64,000 bases of DNA, taken from assembly GCA_910579265.1 (NCBI GenBank), contig CAJTTE010000001.1, forward strand, positions 124,001 through 188,000, read 5' to 3'. This document shows, piece by piece, positions 8,705 to 18,148 of the stretch (position 1 is its first letter; every line of letters starts with the position of its first letter). The stretch comes from an uncultured Ruminiclostridium sp. Its GTDB lineage: Bacteria > Bacillota > Clostridia > Oscillospirales > Ruminococcaceae. The position numbers and the translations under genes are program-made. The notes beneath the pieces are model-generated. The model had not been told where the DNA came from. It ran no database searches and was given only the letters and a program-made list of their open reading frames with translations.

Positions 8705-9637
8705 TTAAAATACTGTTTTGATTATTTTATCTGATTCGGGGGTAGAGTAGACCCAGCTGTCAATATGACCGTCTTCTATAAAATATTTGAAGCTTCGGGA
8801 TGAATAACCGCTGTCAAAGGTATCTACTATGATAAGCTTTACCTTCATTTTCTCAGGAATAATGGCTTTTATAAAAACACTGGCATGCTGGTTAATATGT
8901 ATATCGTTTTTAAGCTCGGCCAAACCGGCCAAATTAGGTGTAAGCTCCACAAATACCCCGTAGTTTTCAATGCTTCGGATATAGCCTGTCACCGTTTCTC
9001 CCGTGTTGAAAAAAGCTGCGTTTTCGGCCCATGTCCCCAGAAGCTCTTTGTGTGAGAGAGAGACTTTTTCGTTTTCAATACTTTTGACTATTGCTTTTAT
9101 TTTCTGACCCACCGACATTCTGTTAGAAGGATGATTTATTCTTGATACGGATATTGAATCTATGGGAATGAGAGACGGTATACCGCAACCTATGTCCACA
9201 AAGCAGCCAAATTGTTCAAGATGAGTTACCCTTGCATTTATCACGTCCCCCGGCAAAAGTTTGGAAATGTAATTGTCTATGCAGTCCTGCTGCGCCTTTT
9301 TACGGCTCAGGATCGCAACTTTATTGCCGTATTCGTTATTGGCAAAGGCCGTAACCTTAAAACAGACCGCTTTATTGACGCGCGAAATCAAAGCAATGTC
9401 TCTTGTTGTTCCGTCATCAATACCTATAGCCCCTTCGGTTCTCGGAATTATTCCGTTTATACCGCCAAGCCTGACGATCAAATTATGTTTGCTGTCACAA
9501 ACTATACAGGGTGCTTCGAGAATTTTTCCGCTTAAAATACATTCATGCAATTTTTGTTCGTCAGAAACGGCACGACGGTTATCATCGGTATTTATCAATT
9601 CTCCCTCGGGATAAAATTCATACATTTTTATTATCAT
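8705..9637 (-). CDS. S1 RNA-binding domain protein (ribosomal S1-like)
   Basis: 310 aa. Two clear S1 OB-fold repeats: residues ~128-205 (LLPGDVINARVTHLEQFGCF ... KVSLSHKELLGTW) and ~212-270 (GETVTGYIRSIENYGVFVEL). The N-terminal ~100 residues look like a degenerate third repeat. Gram-positive bacteria often carry short S1-like proteins that bind mRNA or the ribosome; the exact role is unknown. The start at 9637 has AAAGGA nearby; a second in-frame ATG four codons in (9625) is possible. It is the only - strand chromosomal gene between 1 and 21 kb. Confidence 0.85.
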   Translation of the reverse strand: MIIKMYEFYPEGELINTDDNRRAVSDEQKLHECILSGKILEAPCIVCDSKHNLIVRLGGINGIIPRTEGAIGIDDGTTRDIALISRVNKAVCFKVTAFANNEYGNKVAILSRKKAQQDCIDNYISKLLPGDVINARVTHLEQFGCFVDIGCGIPSLIPIDSISVSRINHPSNRMSVGQKIKAIVKSIENEKVSLSHKELLGTWAENAAFFNTGETVTGYIRSIENYGVFVELTPNLAGLAELKNDIHINQHASVFIKAIIPEKMKVKLIIVDTFDSGYSSRSFKYFIEDGHIDSWVYSTPESDKIIKTVF

Positions 9638-9755
9638 TCCTTCCTTTGTGAGGTCGGGCAGCGGTAAACCTCACACTTTTTGGTTTTTGTTAAGTTTATG
9701 ACAAGCAGGGGAGTAATATTCCTTCAATGCGGGTTTCTTTATGATATGGTTCCGG

Positions 9756-9784
9756 TTGCATTTTAAAGCAAAATGTGATACAAT
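9756..9784 (+). promoter_or_regulatory. Promoter of the DUF951-prfA operon
   Basis: TTGCAT (9756-9761), 17 bp, TACAAT (9779-9784), about 50 bp upstream of the DUF951 start. It is the only good sigma-A match in the gap. Confidence 0.7.
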
Positions 9785-9832
9785 GGCAGAAAGAGGAAAA
9801 GATTTTTACCTATCGGGAACAGTGAGGCGAAG

Positions 9833-10021
9833 ATGAACATAAATGTGGGAGATATTCTGGAAATGAAAAAACCACATCCCTGTGGCGGCAATAGGATGAC
9901 GGTATTAAGAACGGGAGCTGATTTTCGTTTAAAATGCGAAAAATGCGGACACGATTTTATGATACCCAGAAGCAGGTGTGAAAAAAAAATCAAGAAAATA
10001 ATAAGCGAGGATAAAAATTAA
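9833..10021 (+). CDS. DUF951 family small zinc-ribbon-like protein
   Basis: 62 aa. MNINVGDILEMKKPHPCGGN, then FRLKCEKCGHDFMIPRS, matches the DUF951 pattern (PHPCG ... KCxxCG, probably metal-binding). Members are small cytosolic proteins of unknown function, often beside translation or replication genes. The stop codon overlaps the prfA start (TAATG), so the two are translationally coupled. Confidence 0.9.
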   Translation: MNINVGDILEMKKPHPCGGNRMTVLRTGADFRLKCEKCGHDFMIPRSRCEKKIKKIISEDKN

Positions 10022-11097
10022 TGCTTGATAAGCTGAAAAGTGCGGAAAAACGCCTTGAAGAAATAAATGAAAACCTTACAGATCCCGAGATAATAAACGA
10101 TCAAAGCCTGTACAGAACTTTGATGAAGGAGTATAAGCAGCTTACTCCGATAGTTGAAAAATACCGTGAATATAAAAATGCGAAAGAAGAATTTGAAGAA
10201 GCAAATCAGATATTAAGTGAAAGCGGATTGGATAAGGAATTTAAAGAAATGGCGCAGCAGCAGCTAAGTTCCTCAAGAATTGATATGGAAAAATTTGAGG
10301 AAGAGCTTAAAATACTACTTTTACCTAAAGATCCGGATGACGACAGAAACGTTATAATTGAAATCAGAGGCGGAGCAGGCGGTGATGAAGCTGCCTTGTT
10401 CGCAAATTCTTTGTTCAGGATGTATTCGCTTTATGCACAAGGCAAAAACTGGAAGACCGAAATAATAAGCGCCAACCCGACCGAACTTGGCGGATACAAG
10501 GAAATCAGCTTTTCCGTTGAAGGAGACGGAGCATATGCAAAAATGAAATATGAAAGCGGAGTACACCGTGTTCAGCGTGTTCCGGAAACCGAAGCACAGG
10601 GACGCATCCATACCTCCACTATTACGGTTGCGGTTTTACCCGAAATGGAGGAGGTAGACGTGGAGATAAATCCGGCAGATCTTGAGATACAAACCTTTCG
10701 CTCAAGCGGAGCAGGCGGACAGCATATAAACAAAACCGAATCCGCAATCAGAATAATTCATCACCCCACGGGCACTATTGTAGAGTGTCAGGAGGAACGC
10801 AGCCAGATCAAAAACAAGGAAAAGGCCATGAAGATGCTTTATACAAAGCTGTATGAATCAAAACTTAATGAGCAGACCGACAAAATAGCCGCAGAGAGAA
10901 GGATTCAGGTTGGATCAGGTGACCGTTCCGAAAGAATCCGCACCTATAATTTTCCGCAAAGCCGGGTTACGGACCACAGAATAGGACTTACTCTATATAA
11001 GCTTGACGCTTTTATGAACGGTGACTGCGACGAAGTATTCGAGGCTCTGGCAATTGCGGATCAGACAGCAAAGCTCGCAAATTCACAGAGACAGTAA
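10021..11097 (+). CDS. prfA: Peptide chain release factor 1
   Basis: 358 aa, standard length. Recognises UAA/UAG stop codons and triggers peptide release. Codon-recognition tripeptide P188-E189-T190, within HRVQRVPETEAQGRIHTS, is the PxT form typical of RF1. The catalytic GGQ lies at 232-234 in SSGAGGQHINKT. The glutamine is the usual methylation target, but no prmC gene is present beside it; prfA is usually next to prmC. The start is coupled to the DUF951 gene. Confidence 0.97.
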   Translation: MLDKLKSAEKRLEEINENLTDPEIINDQSLYRTLMKEYKQLTPIVEKYREYKNAKEEFEEANQILSESGLDKEFKEMAQQQLSSSRIDMEKFEEELKILLLPKDPDDDRNVIIEIRGGAGGDEAALFANSLFRMYSLYAQGKNWKTEIISANPTELGGYKEISFSVEGDGAYAKMKYESGVHRVQRVPETEAQGRIHTSTITVAVLPEMEEVDVEINPADLEIQTFRSSGAGGQHINKTESAIRIIHHPTGTIVECQEERSQIKNKEKAMKMLYTKLYESKLNEQTDKIAAERRIQVGSGDRSERIRTYNFPQSRVTDHRIGLTLYKLDAFMNGDCDEVFEALAIADQTAKLANSQRQ

Positions 11098-11118
11098 ATT
11101 GATAAAAAGGCTGAAAAA

Positions 11119-12123
11119 ATGGAAACAAATATATTGCGGATCAATGAAGAAAGTATAATGACTGCCGCTGAGCTGCTTAAAAAAAATGAGATCGTAGCCG
11201 TTCCAACGGAAACTGTATACGGATTGGCCGGCAACGGACTTTCTCCGTCAGCAGTAAAGAAAATTTTTGAAGCCAAGGGACGGCCTAACGATAATCCGCT
11301 TATACTTCATATATCAAGCACCGATTGGCTTTACAGATATGCAAGGGAAGTGCCGGAGCTTGCATTGAAGCTTGCAGATAGGTTTTGGGCCGGACCGCTC
11401 ACTATGATACTTCCCAAAAAGGATACGGTGCCTTATGAGACCAGCGGAGGTCTTGATACGGTGGCTTTCAGGATGCCGGACAACAAATGGACTCTAAAAC
11501 TGATTGACGCCTGCGGATTTCCTCTTGCGGCTCCTTCGGCTAATTTATCAGGTTTGCCCAGTCCTACCCGCGCGGGATATGTTTACAATGATCTTAAAGG
11601 AAAAATACCTCTTATCATTGACGGCGGTATATGTAAATGCGGGGTGGAAAGCACAGTTGTTGCTTTTAAGGACAACGGCGTAAAAATCCTTCGCCCGGGT
11701 GGAGTTACTCCCGAAATGCTTTCGGAAATCTGTGATGTTGAGATCGATAGGGCGGTTATAGACGGGATATCCGACAATGAAAAGGCACAATCACCCGGAA
11801 TGAAATATAAACACTATTCGCCAAGCGCCGATGTTTATTTGATAGAGTGCCGTAACAGAGCAAGGCTTGAGGAATTTATCAACAATAACTATGACAGTAA
11901 AACCTATGCTCTTGTCAGGGAAACCAAAAATATAAAAGCAAAGACACTTCCGTACGGAAAAAATGCAAAAACAGAAGCTAACGAACTGTTTTCAAGTCTG
12001 AGAAAGGCTGATGAATTAGGCGCTTCCAAGATTTATGTGGAGGCTCCCGGAAAAGAAGGAATGGGATTAGCGGTTTATAATAGACTTATAAGAGCCGCTG
12101 CCTTTAAGGTAATAAAGCTGTAA
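11119..12123 (+). CDS. ywlC: Threonylcarbamoyl-AMP synthase, two-domain Sua5 type
   Basis: 334 aa. Residues 1-205 are the YrdC/TsaC catalytic domain (IVAVPTETVYGLAGNGLS, KGRPNDNPLILHI, FPLAAPSANLSGLPSPT, CGVESTVVAF). Residues ~225-334 are the C-terminal Sua5 domain, with SPGMKYKHYSP as linker. It makes L-threonylcarbamoyl-AMP from threonine, bicarbonate and ATP for the t6A modification of ANN-decoding tRNAs. It lies 21 bp after prfA and 2 bp before coaE, so it belongs to the same operon. Confidence 0.94.
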   Translation: METNILRINEESIMTAAELLKKNEIVAVPTETVYGLAGNGLSPSAVKKIFEAKGRPNDNPLILHISSTDWLYRYAREVPELALKLADRFWAGPLTMILPKKDTVPYETSGGLDTVAFRMPDNKWTLKLIDACGFPLAAPSANLSGLPSPTRAGYVYNDLKGKIPLIIDGGICKCGVESTVVAFKDNGVKILRPGGVTPEMLSEICDVEIDRAVIDGISDNEKAQSPGMKYKHYSPSADVYLIECRNRARLEEFINNNYDSKTYALVRETKNIKAKTLPYGKNAKTEANELFSSLRKADELGASKIYVEAPGKEGMGLAVYNRLIRAAAFKVIKL

Positions 12124-12125
12124 TT

Positions 12126-12731
12126 ATGGCAATTAATGAAGTAAAAATAATCGGTCTTACGGGAATGTCCGGTGCAGGAAAAACAACGGCATGCGCGATT
12201 TTCGAAAAAGAAGGCTTTGAAATAATCGACTGCGACGTTATATGCCGTGAGATCGTCGAAAAAGGAAAGCCCTGTCTTAATGAAATTGTAAATGCATTCG
12301 GAAAAGAAATACTTAACAGCGACGGAACCCTTTGCCGCAGAAAAATGGGGAAAATCGTTTTCACTCAAAAAGATAAAAGAGAATCACTTAACGGAATTAT
12401 GTATCCTTATGTCTCATATATTGTTATTAAAAGGGTTTTATCTGCAAAGAATAGGTTTGTGATCATTGACGCACCCACGCTTTTTGAAAGCGGTACCGAC
12501 GGATTATGTGATATCGTGGTCAGCATCGTTGCCGAAAGGGAATCGTTAATAGATCGCATTGCAGAGCGTGACGGCATCGACAGGAATATGGCAGAAAGCC
12601 GGCTTGATTCGCAGCATAACGCTGATTTTTTTATAGAAAATTCGGATTATGTAATACAAAACAATAATAATGTGGAGGAATTTACCAGATCGGTATTAAA
12701 AACGGCATACAGTATAAAGGAAGATAAATGA
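12126..12731 (+). CDS. coaE: Dephospho-CoA kinase
   Basis: 201 aa, normal size. P-loop GLTGMSGAGKTTA near the N-terminus, IIDCDVICREIV (substrate aspartate) and the LID region with IAERDGIDRNMAESRLDSQ are family hallmarks. It catalyses the last step of coenzyme A synthesis, phosphorylating the 3'-hydroxyl of dephospho-CoA. The spacing of 2 bp after sua5 and the ATGA overlap with the next gene show tight operon packing. Confidence 0.93.
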   Translation: MAINEVKIIGLTGMSGAGKTTACAIFEKEGFEIIDCDVICREIVEKGKPCLNEIVNAFGKEILNSDGTLCRRKMGKIVFTQKDKRESLNGIMYPYVSYIVIKRVLSAKNRFVIIDAPTLFESGTDGLCDIVVSIVAERESLIDRIAERDGIDRNMAESRLDSQHNADFFIENSDYVIQNNNNVEEFTRSVLKTAYSIKEDK

Positions 12732-13342
12732 GAAGTTTATACTATAAAAGAAAAAAGTCCAGTGGAAAAGGTTTTTTTATTGCAGCGATAATTATTTTAA
12801 TCGCATTGATACTGTTTTTTTTCGGAAACGCCATATATAAGACAGTCAGGGAAAGATACCTTTTAAATAATTATCCTATAAGATATGAACGGCTTGTTGA
12901 AAAATATGCAAGTGAAAATCATGTTGATAAATTTCTGGTTTATGCTATAATAAAGACAGAGAGCAATTTTAAATCCGACGCAGTTTCCGATATGGGAGCT
13001 AGGGGACTTATGCAGATAATGGACGAAACCTTTCAATGGATCAGGTTCAGGCTGGGAGACAGTGAGGAGCTTGAGTTCGACGCAATGTTCGATCCCGAAC
13101 AGAATATAAGATACGGCTGTTATCTTATCGGATATCTTTCAAGGTATTTTGAAACGGATGATGCTGCAATATGTGCTTACCATGCCGGAGTCGGTAACGT
13201 AGATTCATGGCTTTCAAATCCAAAATACAGTTCCGACGGGATCAATATAGATACCGTGCCTACCGGAGATACGGATCATTATCTGAAGAAGATTAAAAAA
13301 GCTTTAAATTATTATCAAATTTTATATACGGAGGACATTTAA
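12728..13342 (+). CDS. Membrane-anchored lytic transglycosylase (SLT domain)
   Basis: 204 aa. A basic N-terminus is followed by one transmembrane helix (GFFIAAIIILIALILFFFG) and an outward-facing SLT goose-type lysozyme fold. The catalytic glutamate is in YAIIKTESNF, followed by SDMGARGLMQIMDET and the CAYHAGVGNVDSWL substrate-groove motif. It cleaves the peptidoglycan glycan strand. The ATG overlaps the coaE stop (ATGA). This gene follows coaE in many Clostridia. Confidence 0.92.
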   Translation: MRSLYYKRKKSSGKGFFIAAIIILIALILFFFGNAIYKTVRERYLLNNYPIRYERLVEKYASENHVDKFLVYAIIKTESNFKSDAVSDMGARGLMQIMDETFQWIRFRLGDSEELEFDAMFDPEQNIRYGCYLIGYLSRYFETDDAAICAYHAGVGNVDSWLSNPKYSSDGINIDTVPTGDTDHYLKKIKKALNYYQILYTEDI

Positions 13343-13343
13343 A

Positions 13344-14765
13344 ATGGCTGAAAAGAAAAACACCGAAAAGGAAGAAAGTAAAGCTAAAGAGCTGCAAAAA
13401 AAGCTCTTTATGAAAAAGAAAAATTCTGGACTTATAATGACCGCTGCGGAAATGAAGGCCGCCGATAAATTCAACGAAGGCTACAAAGCGTTTCTTGACA
13501 ATGCGAAAACTGAAAGGGAAGCCGTTAAAACCGCCGTTGAAATTGCAAAAAAAGCGGGATACTCGGAATTTGACAGAAGCAAAAAATATAAGGCAGGTGA
13601 CAAGGTTTACTGTAACAACAGGGGTAAGGCTCTTATCCTCACCGTTTTCGGCAAAGAAAGCATCGATAAGGGAGTAAATATCCTTGCCGCCCATATAGAT
13701 TCCCCACGCCTTGACTTAAAGCAGAATCCTATGTATGAGGACGCGGATATGGCGTTCTTTAAAACTCACTACTACGGAGGGATAAAAAAATATCAGTGGA
13801 CTGCCATACCTCTTGCACTTCACGGTGTTGTTATCAAAAGCAGCGGAGAGGTTCTTGAGGTTAAAATCGGCGAGGACGACAAGGATCCCGTATTTGTTGT
13901 AACCGATCTTCTCCCTCATCTGGCTCAGGAGCAGATGAAACGTCCCGCAACCAAAATAGTCACGGGTGAAGAGCTTAATATCCTGATCGGTTCAAGGCCG
14001 TTTAAAGACGATAAGGCAAGCGAGCTTGTAAAGCTCAATATAATGAATATTCTTTTTGATAAATACGGAATTACGGAGGAAGACTTTTTGTCGGCTGAGC
14101 TGGAAGCGGTTCCCGCATTTAAAGCCAAAGACATCGGTTTTGACAGAAGCATGGTAGGAGCATACGGTCAGGATGACAGGGTATGCGGTTATACTGCGCT
14201 CATGGCAACCATTGATATCAAGGGTGTTCCATCCAAAACCGTCGTCACAGTCCTTACGGATAAGGAAGAAACCGGAAGCGACGGTAATACAGGTCTTCAT
14301 TCCTCATATCTTGAATATTTTATTTATGATATTGCGGAAGCTAACGGCAAAAACGGAAGGCATGTCCTTTCCGCTTCAAAATGTCTTTCGGCAGACGTCA
14401 ATGCGGGATTTGATCCCACTTTCCCGGATCCGCTTGAAAAGAAAAACTGCGCTTTTATCGGAAAGGGAACATGCCTTACAAAATTTACCGGTTCAGGCGG
14501 AAAGGGCGGTACCAGTGACGCTTCGGCAGAATATGTGGGTTATGTCAGAAAAATATTTGACGAAAACAAGATAATATGGCAGACCGGGGAACTCGGAAAA
14601 GTTGATTTCGGAGGAGGCGGTACTGTTGCCAAATATATCGCCAATCTTAATGTAGATACAATCGATCTGGGTGTTCCTGTCCTTTCTATGCACGCGCCCT
14701 TCGAAATAACGTCAAAGAATGACGTATATATGACTTACAAAGCCTTTGCTGCATTTATCAAGTAA
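13344..14765 (+). CDS. M18 family aminopeptidase
   Basis: 473 aa. Two-metal aminopeptidase fold with the expected ligands in order: His in NILAAHIDSPRLDL, Asp in GAYGQDDRVCGY, Glu pair in VLTDKEETGSDGNTG, Asp in SADVNAGFDP and the final His in VPVLSMHAPFEI. A long lysine-rich N-terminal stretch (residues 1-30) precedes the domain. M18 enzymes trim N-terminal residues from peptides in the cytosol. It starts 1 bp after the transglycosylase stop and is the last gene of the operon, ahead of a 14-bp-stem terminator. Confidence 0.93.
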   Translation: MAEKKNTEKEESKAKELQKKLFMKKKNSGLIMTAAEMKAADKFNEGYKAFLDNAKTEREAVKTAVEIAKKAGYSEFDRSKKYKAGDKVYCNNRGKALILTVFGKESIDKGVNILAAHIDSPRLDLKQNPMYEDADMAFFKTHYYGGIKKYQWTAIPLALHGVVIKSSGEVLEVKIGEDDKDPVFVVTDLLPHLAQEQMKRPATKIVTGEELNILIGSRPFKDDKASELVKLNIMNILFDKYGITEEDFLSAELEAVPAFKAKDIGFDRSMVGAYGQDDRVCGYTALMATIDIKGVPSKTVVTVLTDKEETGSDGNTGLHSSYLEYFIYDIAEANGKNGRHVLSASKCLSADVNAGFDPTFPDPLEKKNCAFIGKGTCLTKFTGSGGKGGTSDASAEYVGYVRKIFDENKIIWQTGELGKVDFGGGGTVAKYIANLNVDTIDLGVPVLSMHAPFEITSKNDVYMTYKAFAAFIK

Positions 14766-14895
14766 GTTTTTATACGTGTATTGTTTTATGAATCCACGCA
14801 CGAAAAGCGAAAAAAATTTCAGGTAAAAAATCTCTGGTATTGTTAAAATACGCGCATTTATTTTAAGCTGACAGATTCTAAGAACACAAAAATCA

Positions 14896-14946
14896 TTCGG
14901 TAATCTTTGCTGCTTTTATTCTCAAAGATTACCGAACGCATTTTGT
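14896..14946 (+). terminator. Operon terminator after the M18 peptidase
   Basis: Perfect 14-bp stem ttcggtaatctttg (14896-14909) / caaagattaccgaa (14923-14936), loop 13 nt, then cgcattttgt. It lies 130 bp after the stop codon. Confidence 0.75.
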
Positions 14947-15038
14947 ACCGTAAACTTTTCTTCTTGTCCTAATCACGATCCGATCATCATATGCATATAA
15001 TGACATTATTGCCATAAAACTAATTCGGACGGTGAATT

Positions 15039-15722
15039 ATGGAAAAGCGCAAAACAGTGAAAAAACGCCGCATAGGCCTCAAGCTTTTGGCATTGGGCCT
15101 GATTCTTGCGGGAATATTGCTTCTTATAGATATAAGGGTTCGTCCAATAATAGAAAAAACTGCAATTTATCAAAGTAAGATATTGGCTACAAGGATCATA
15201 AATGACGCAGTTTATTCGGAACTTGAAAACGGGAATTATAATTATGAAAGCCTTGTAACGGTAGTATATAATCCCGACAATTCGGTTTCCTCGATTGAAA
15301 GCAATATGATTACCATTAATGCAATAAAAGCCAAAATTACCAAAAGCGTAAACGACGAGCTTGCCAAACTTGACAGTCATGATCTCAGCCTTTCACTGGG
15401 AACGATATCGGGTTTTACTTCTTTCTATAATCAGGGTCCGCTAATACCGGTAAAGGTGCAGCCGGAAGGTTATGTGGAAACCGCTTTGATAAGCTCTTTT
15501 GACAGTGCGGGTATAAATCAGACGCTTCATCAGATACTTATCGGAATAAGCGTGGATATTTCCGCTATAATTCCCGGATATACATCATCGGCAACGCTTG
15601 AAACCCAGTTTGTCTTAGCGGAAACGGTTATTGTGGGGAAGGTGCCGAACGCCTATACTCATGTCATTTCAGGAAGCGAGGATATAATGGGAGAGATAAA
15701 CGATTACGGAGCCGGAAACTAA
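15039..15722 (+). CDS. yunB: Sporulation protein YunB
   Basis: 227 aa. Basic N-terminus, one membrane helix (residues ~15-30) and an extracytoplasmic domain with the YunB pattern: KILATRIINDAV, SSIESNMITINAIKAKI, LGTISGFTSFYNQGPLIPVK and the C-terminal TQFVLAETVIVGKVPNAY. In Bacillus subtilis yunB is a mother-cell sporulation gene of unknown biochemical role. Its presence supports a spore-forming lineage. It stands alone between non-coding stretches. Confidence 0.9.
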   Translation: MEKRKTVKKRRIGLKLLALGLILAGILLLIDIRVRPIIEKTAIYQSKILATRIINDAVYSELENGNYNYESLVTVVYNPDNSVSSIESNMITINAIKAKITKSVNDELAKLDSHDLSLSLGTISGFTSFYNQGPLIPVKVQPEGYVETALISSFDSAGINQTLHQILIGISVDISAIIPGYTSSATLETQFVLAETVIVGKVPNAYTHVISGSEDIMGEINDYGAGN

Positions 15723-16081
15723 AAAAATCGTGTAAGTGCGGTTTAAACAAATTTAATCGATTGCATAAATCTTCTGTTAAAACGCCCGAATCACTTTATA
15801 TTTCTGTGTTTTCCTTGAAACAGCGGCGTTATGCGACTATGACGTATCAGAAACCGAAACAAATTAGTACAATTATGCTAAAAGCATGGGGGCTTAAAGG
15901 AAAAAGCGGAGAAATACGAGGGTATTTCATAGTTGCCTCTTTGAGAAACTATCTGCATTCTTTAAACCGGAAGGCGTCAGCAGTTGGCAGAAATTGTGCA
16001 ATCTTGCGGCTTTTCAGATTGCCACTAACCTACACTAATCTGATTTAGTGCAAATATTCTTTGAGAGCTTATAAATCGGTT
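15723..16081. other. Gene-free stretch holding a degraded repeat
   Basis: About 360 bp. No gene with a ribosome site. It contains 15841-16018, an old copy of a sequence seen again at 37864-38043. Confidence 0.6.
15841..16018 (+). repeat. Degenerate dispersed repeat, copy A
   Basis: Aligns with 37864-38043 over about 175 bp. The best block is aaggaaaaagcggagaaa, followed by acg-ggta and tttcatagtt, with many substitutions and small gaps elsewhere. Both copies are intergenic. Confidence 0.65.
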
Positions 16082-16111
16082 TTGATTTTTTAATTCGAAT
16101 TAATGTATAAT
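16082..16111 (+). promoter_or_regulatory. Promoter of ligA
   Basis: TTGATT (16082-16087), 18 bp, TATAAT (16106-16111), 34 bp before the ligA ATG. Confidence 0.75.
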
Positions 16112-16144
16112 CAATAAAAAATATAAAACAGGAACGGTTAACAT

Positions 16145-18148
16145 ATGGAAACAAAAATAACAACTGATTTTGAAACGGCAAAAGAAAGGCATAAGAAATT
16201 AACGGCGGAAATAGAAGAACATAATTACGCGTATTATGTTCTTGATAATCCTATGGTTGAGGATTGGGAATATGATAAACTAATGCAGGAGCTTTACAGT
16301 CTTGAAAAAGCATATCCGTCGCTTATAACGCCCTTTTCACCATCCCAGCGCGTGGGAGGAGCTGCGGAAAGCAGCTTTGAAAAAGTGCAGCATTCCGTTC
16401 AGATGGGTTCTTTACAGGATGTGTTCGATTTTGAGGAGGTAAAGGATTTCGATTCAAAAGTGAGGACTGTATTGAGCAACCCTCCTTTATATATAGTCGA
16501 GCCTAAAATAGACGGGCTTTCAGTATCGCTTGAATATCGTGACGGTTTGTTTGTTAGAGGATCGACAAGGGGAGACGGCTTTATCGGCGAAGATATTACC
16601 GAAAATTTACGCACGATAAAAAGCATACCCATGAAGCTGAAAAAGCCGCTGCCGTTCATTGAGGTAAGGGGCGAGGTCTATATGCCCAGAAAGAGTTTTG
16701 AAAAACTTATACAAAAACAGGAAATAGACGGTGAGCAGCCGGCAAAAAACCCACGTAATGCCGCAGCAGGATCACTTCGTCAAAAAGACAGCAGGGTAAC
16801 CGCCGAAAGGGAATTGGATATTTTTATCTTTAATATTCAGCAATCCGAGGGCATAGAGCTTCATTCGCACAAAGACTCTCTTGAATTTATGCGCGAGCTT
16901 GGGTTTAAGGTGATAGACGGATACGAAGCTTTTACGGATATTGAAAAAGCAATTGAAAAAATAAATTCTATCGGCGAAAAAAGAGGCAAGCTTCCCTATG
17001 ATATCGACGGAGCCGTTATAAAAGTGGACGATTTTAAGGACAGAAACGTTCTGGGAGCAACAGCGAAGGTTCCTAAATGGGCCGTGGCTTTTAAATATCC
17101 GCCGGAAGAAAAAGAAACCATTTTAAATAAGATAGAAATAAACGTAGGGAGAACAGGTGCATTGACGCCGGTTGCGGTATTTGATCCGATCTCGTTGGCG
17201 GGCACCACAGTTTCAAGGGCTACACTTCATAATCAGGATATAATTTCTCAGCTCGACGTCAGGCCGGGAGACAGAATAATTGTAAGAAAAGCCGGAGAAA
17301 TAATTCCGGAGGTTGTCAGAGTAAAGGAGCATTCGGAAAATTCCGTACCGTACCACATACCCATGATCTGTCCGGATTGTGGCACACAAGCGGTGCGGGA
17401 TGAAGATGAAGCGGTTATACGATGCCCTAATATAGATTGTCCGGCACAGCTTCTAAGAAACATTGTTCACTTTGCGTCAAGAAACGCCATGAACATAGAA
17501 GGACTGGGAAGTGCAAATGTTGAATTGCTGGTAAATCATGGACTTGTAAAAACCGTTGCGGATCTGTATACTCTCACTGTTGCAGATGTATTGACATTAC
17601 CGGGATTTAAACAAAAATCCGCAGGAAATCTGATCAACGCCATAGAAAAATCCAAAAGCAACGAGTCGGACAGGCTTATTTACGCTCTGGGCATAAAAGG
17701 AATAGGACAGCGTTCGGCTGTTCTTTTATGCGAGCGTTTTCCGTCAATGGAAAAAATTATGAATGCAGACCGTGAGACTATCGTTTCCATTGACAACTTC
17801 GGGGAAATTTTAGCTGACAACGTATATGCGGCTATGAGAGAACCGCATAGAACCGCACTGATAAAAAGATTGCAGGAATACGGTCTTAACATGAACTTTA
17901 CCGTAAGGGAAACGGGGAAAAAACTGGGCGGATTAAAATTTGTTCTTACGGGAACATTGCCAACAATGACAAGAGATGAAGCGAAAGCTCTTATCGAAAG
18001 CAACGGAGGAAAATGCAGCGGCTCCGTTTCTTCAAAAACCGACTATGTTCTTGCAGGAGAGGATGCAGGAAGCAAGCTTACAAAGGCTCAGCAGTTAGGT
18101 ATTAAAATTATCAGTGAAAACGAACTTAAAGGAATGATCGATGAATAA
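16145..18148 (+). CDS. ligA: NAD-dependent DNA ligase
   Basis: 667 aa, standard length. Domain Ia begins with HNYAYYVLDNPMVEDWEYD. The adenylated lysine is K121 in VEPKIDGLS. The NTase motifs, OB fold, four-Cys zinc finger (CPDCG ... CPNIDCPAQ), helix-hairpin-helix region (IKGIGQRSA) and C-terminal BRCT domain (GLKFVLTGTLPTMTRDEA) follow in order. It joins Okazaki fragments and repair nicks using NAD+. Overlaps the next gene by 8 bp. Confidence 0.97.
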   Translation: METKITTDFETAKERHKKLTAEIEEHNYAYYVLDNPMVEDWEYDKLMQELYSLEKAYPSLITPFSPSQRVGGAAESSFEKVQHSVQMGSLQDVFDFEEVKDFDSKVRTVLSNPPLYIVEPKIDGLSVSLEYRDGLFVRGSTRGDGFIGEDITENLRTIKSIPMKLKKPLPFIEVRGEVYMPRKSFEKLIQKQEIDGEQPAKNPRNAAAGSLRQKDSRVTAERELDIFIFNIQQSEGIELHSHKDSLEFMRELGFKVIDGYEAFTDIEKAIEKINSIGEKRGKLPYDIDGAVIKVDDFKDRNVLGATAKVPKWAVAFKYPPEEKETILNKIEINVGRTGALTPVAVFDPISLAGTTVSRATLHNQDIISQLDVRPGDRIIVRKAGEIIPEVVRVKEHSENSVPYHIPMICPDCGTQAVRDEDEAVIRCPNIDCPAQLLRNIVHFASRNAMNIEGLGSANVELLVNHGLVKTVADLYTLTVADVLTLPGFKQKSAGNLINAIEKSKSNESDRLIYALGIKGIGQRSAVLLCERFPSMEKIMNADRETIVSIDNFGEILADNVYAAMREPHRTALIKRLQEYGLNMNFTVRETGKKLGGLKFVLTGTLPTMTRDEAKALIESNGGKCSGSVSSKTDYVLAGEDAGSKLTKAQQLGIKIISENELKGMIDE

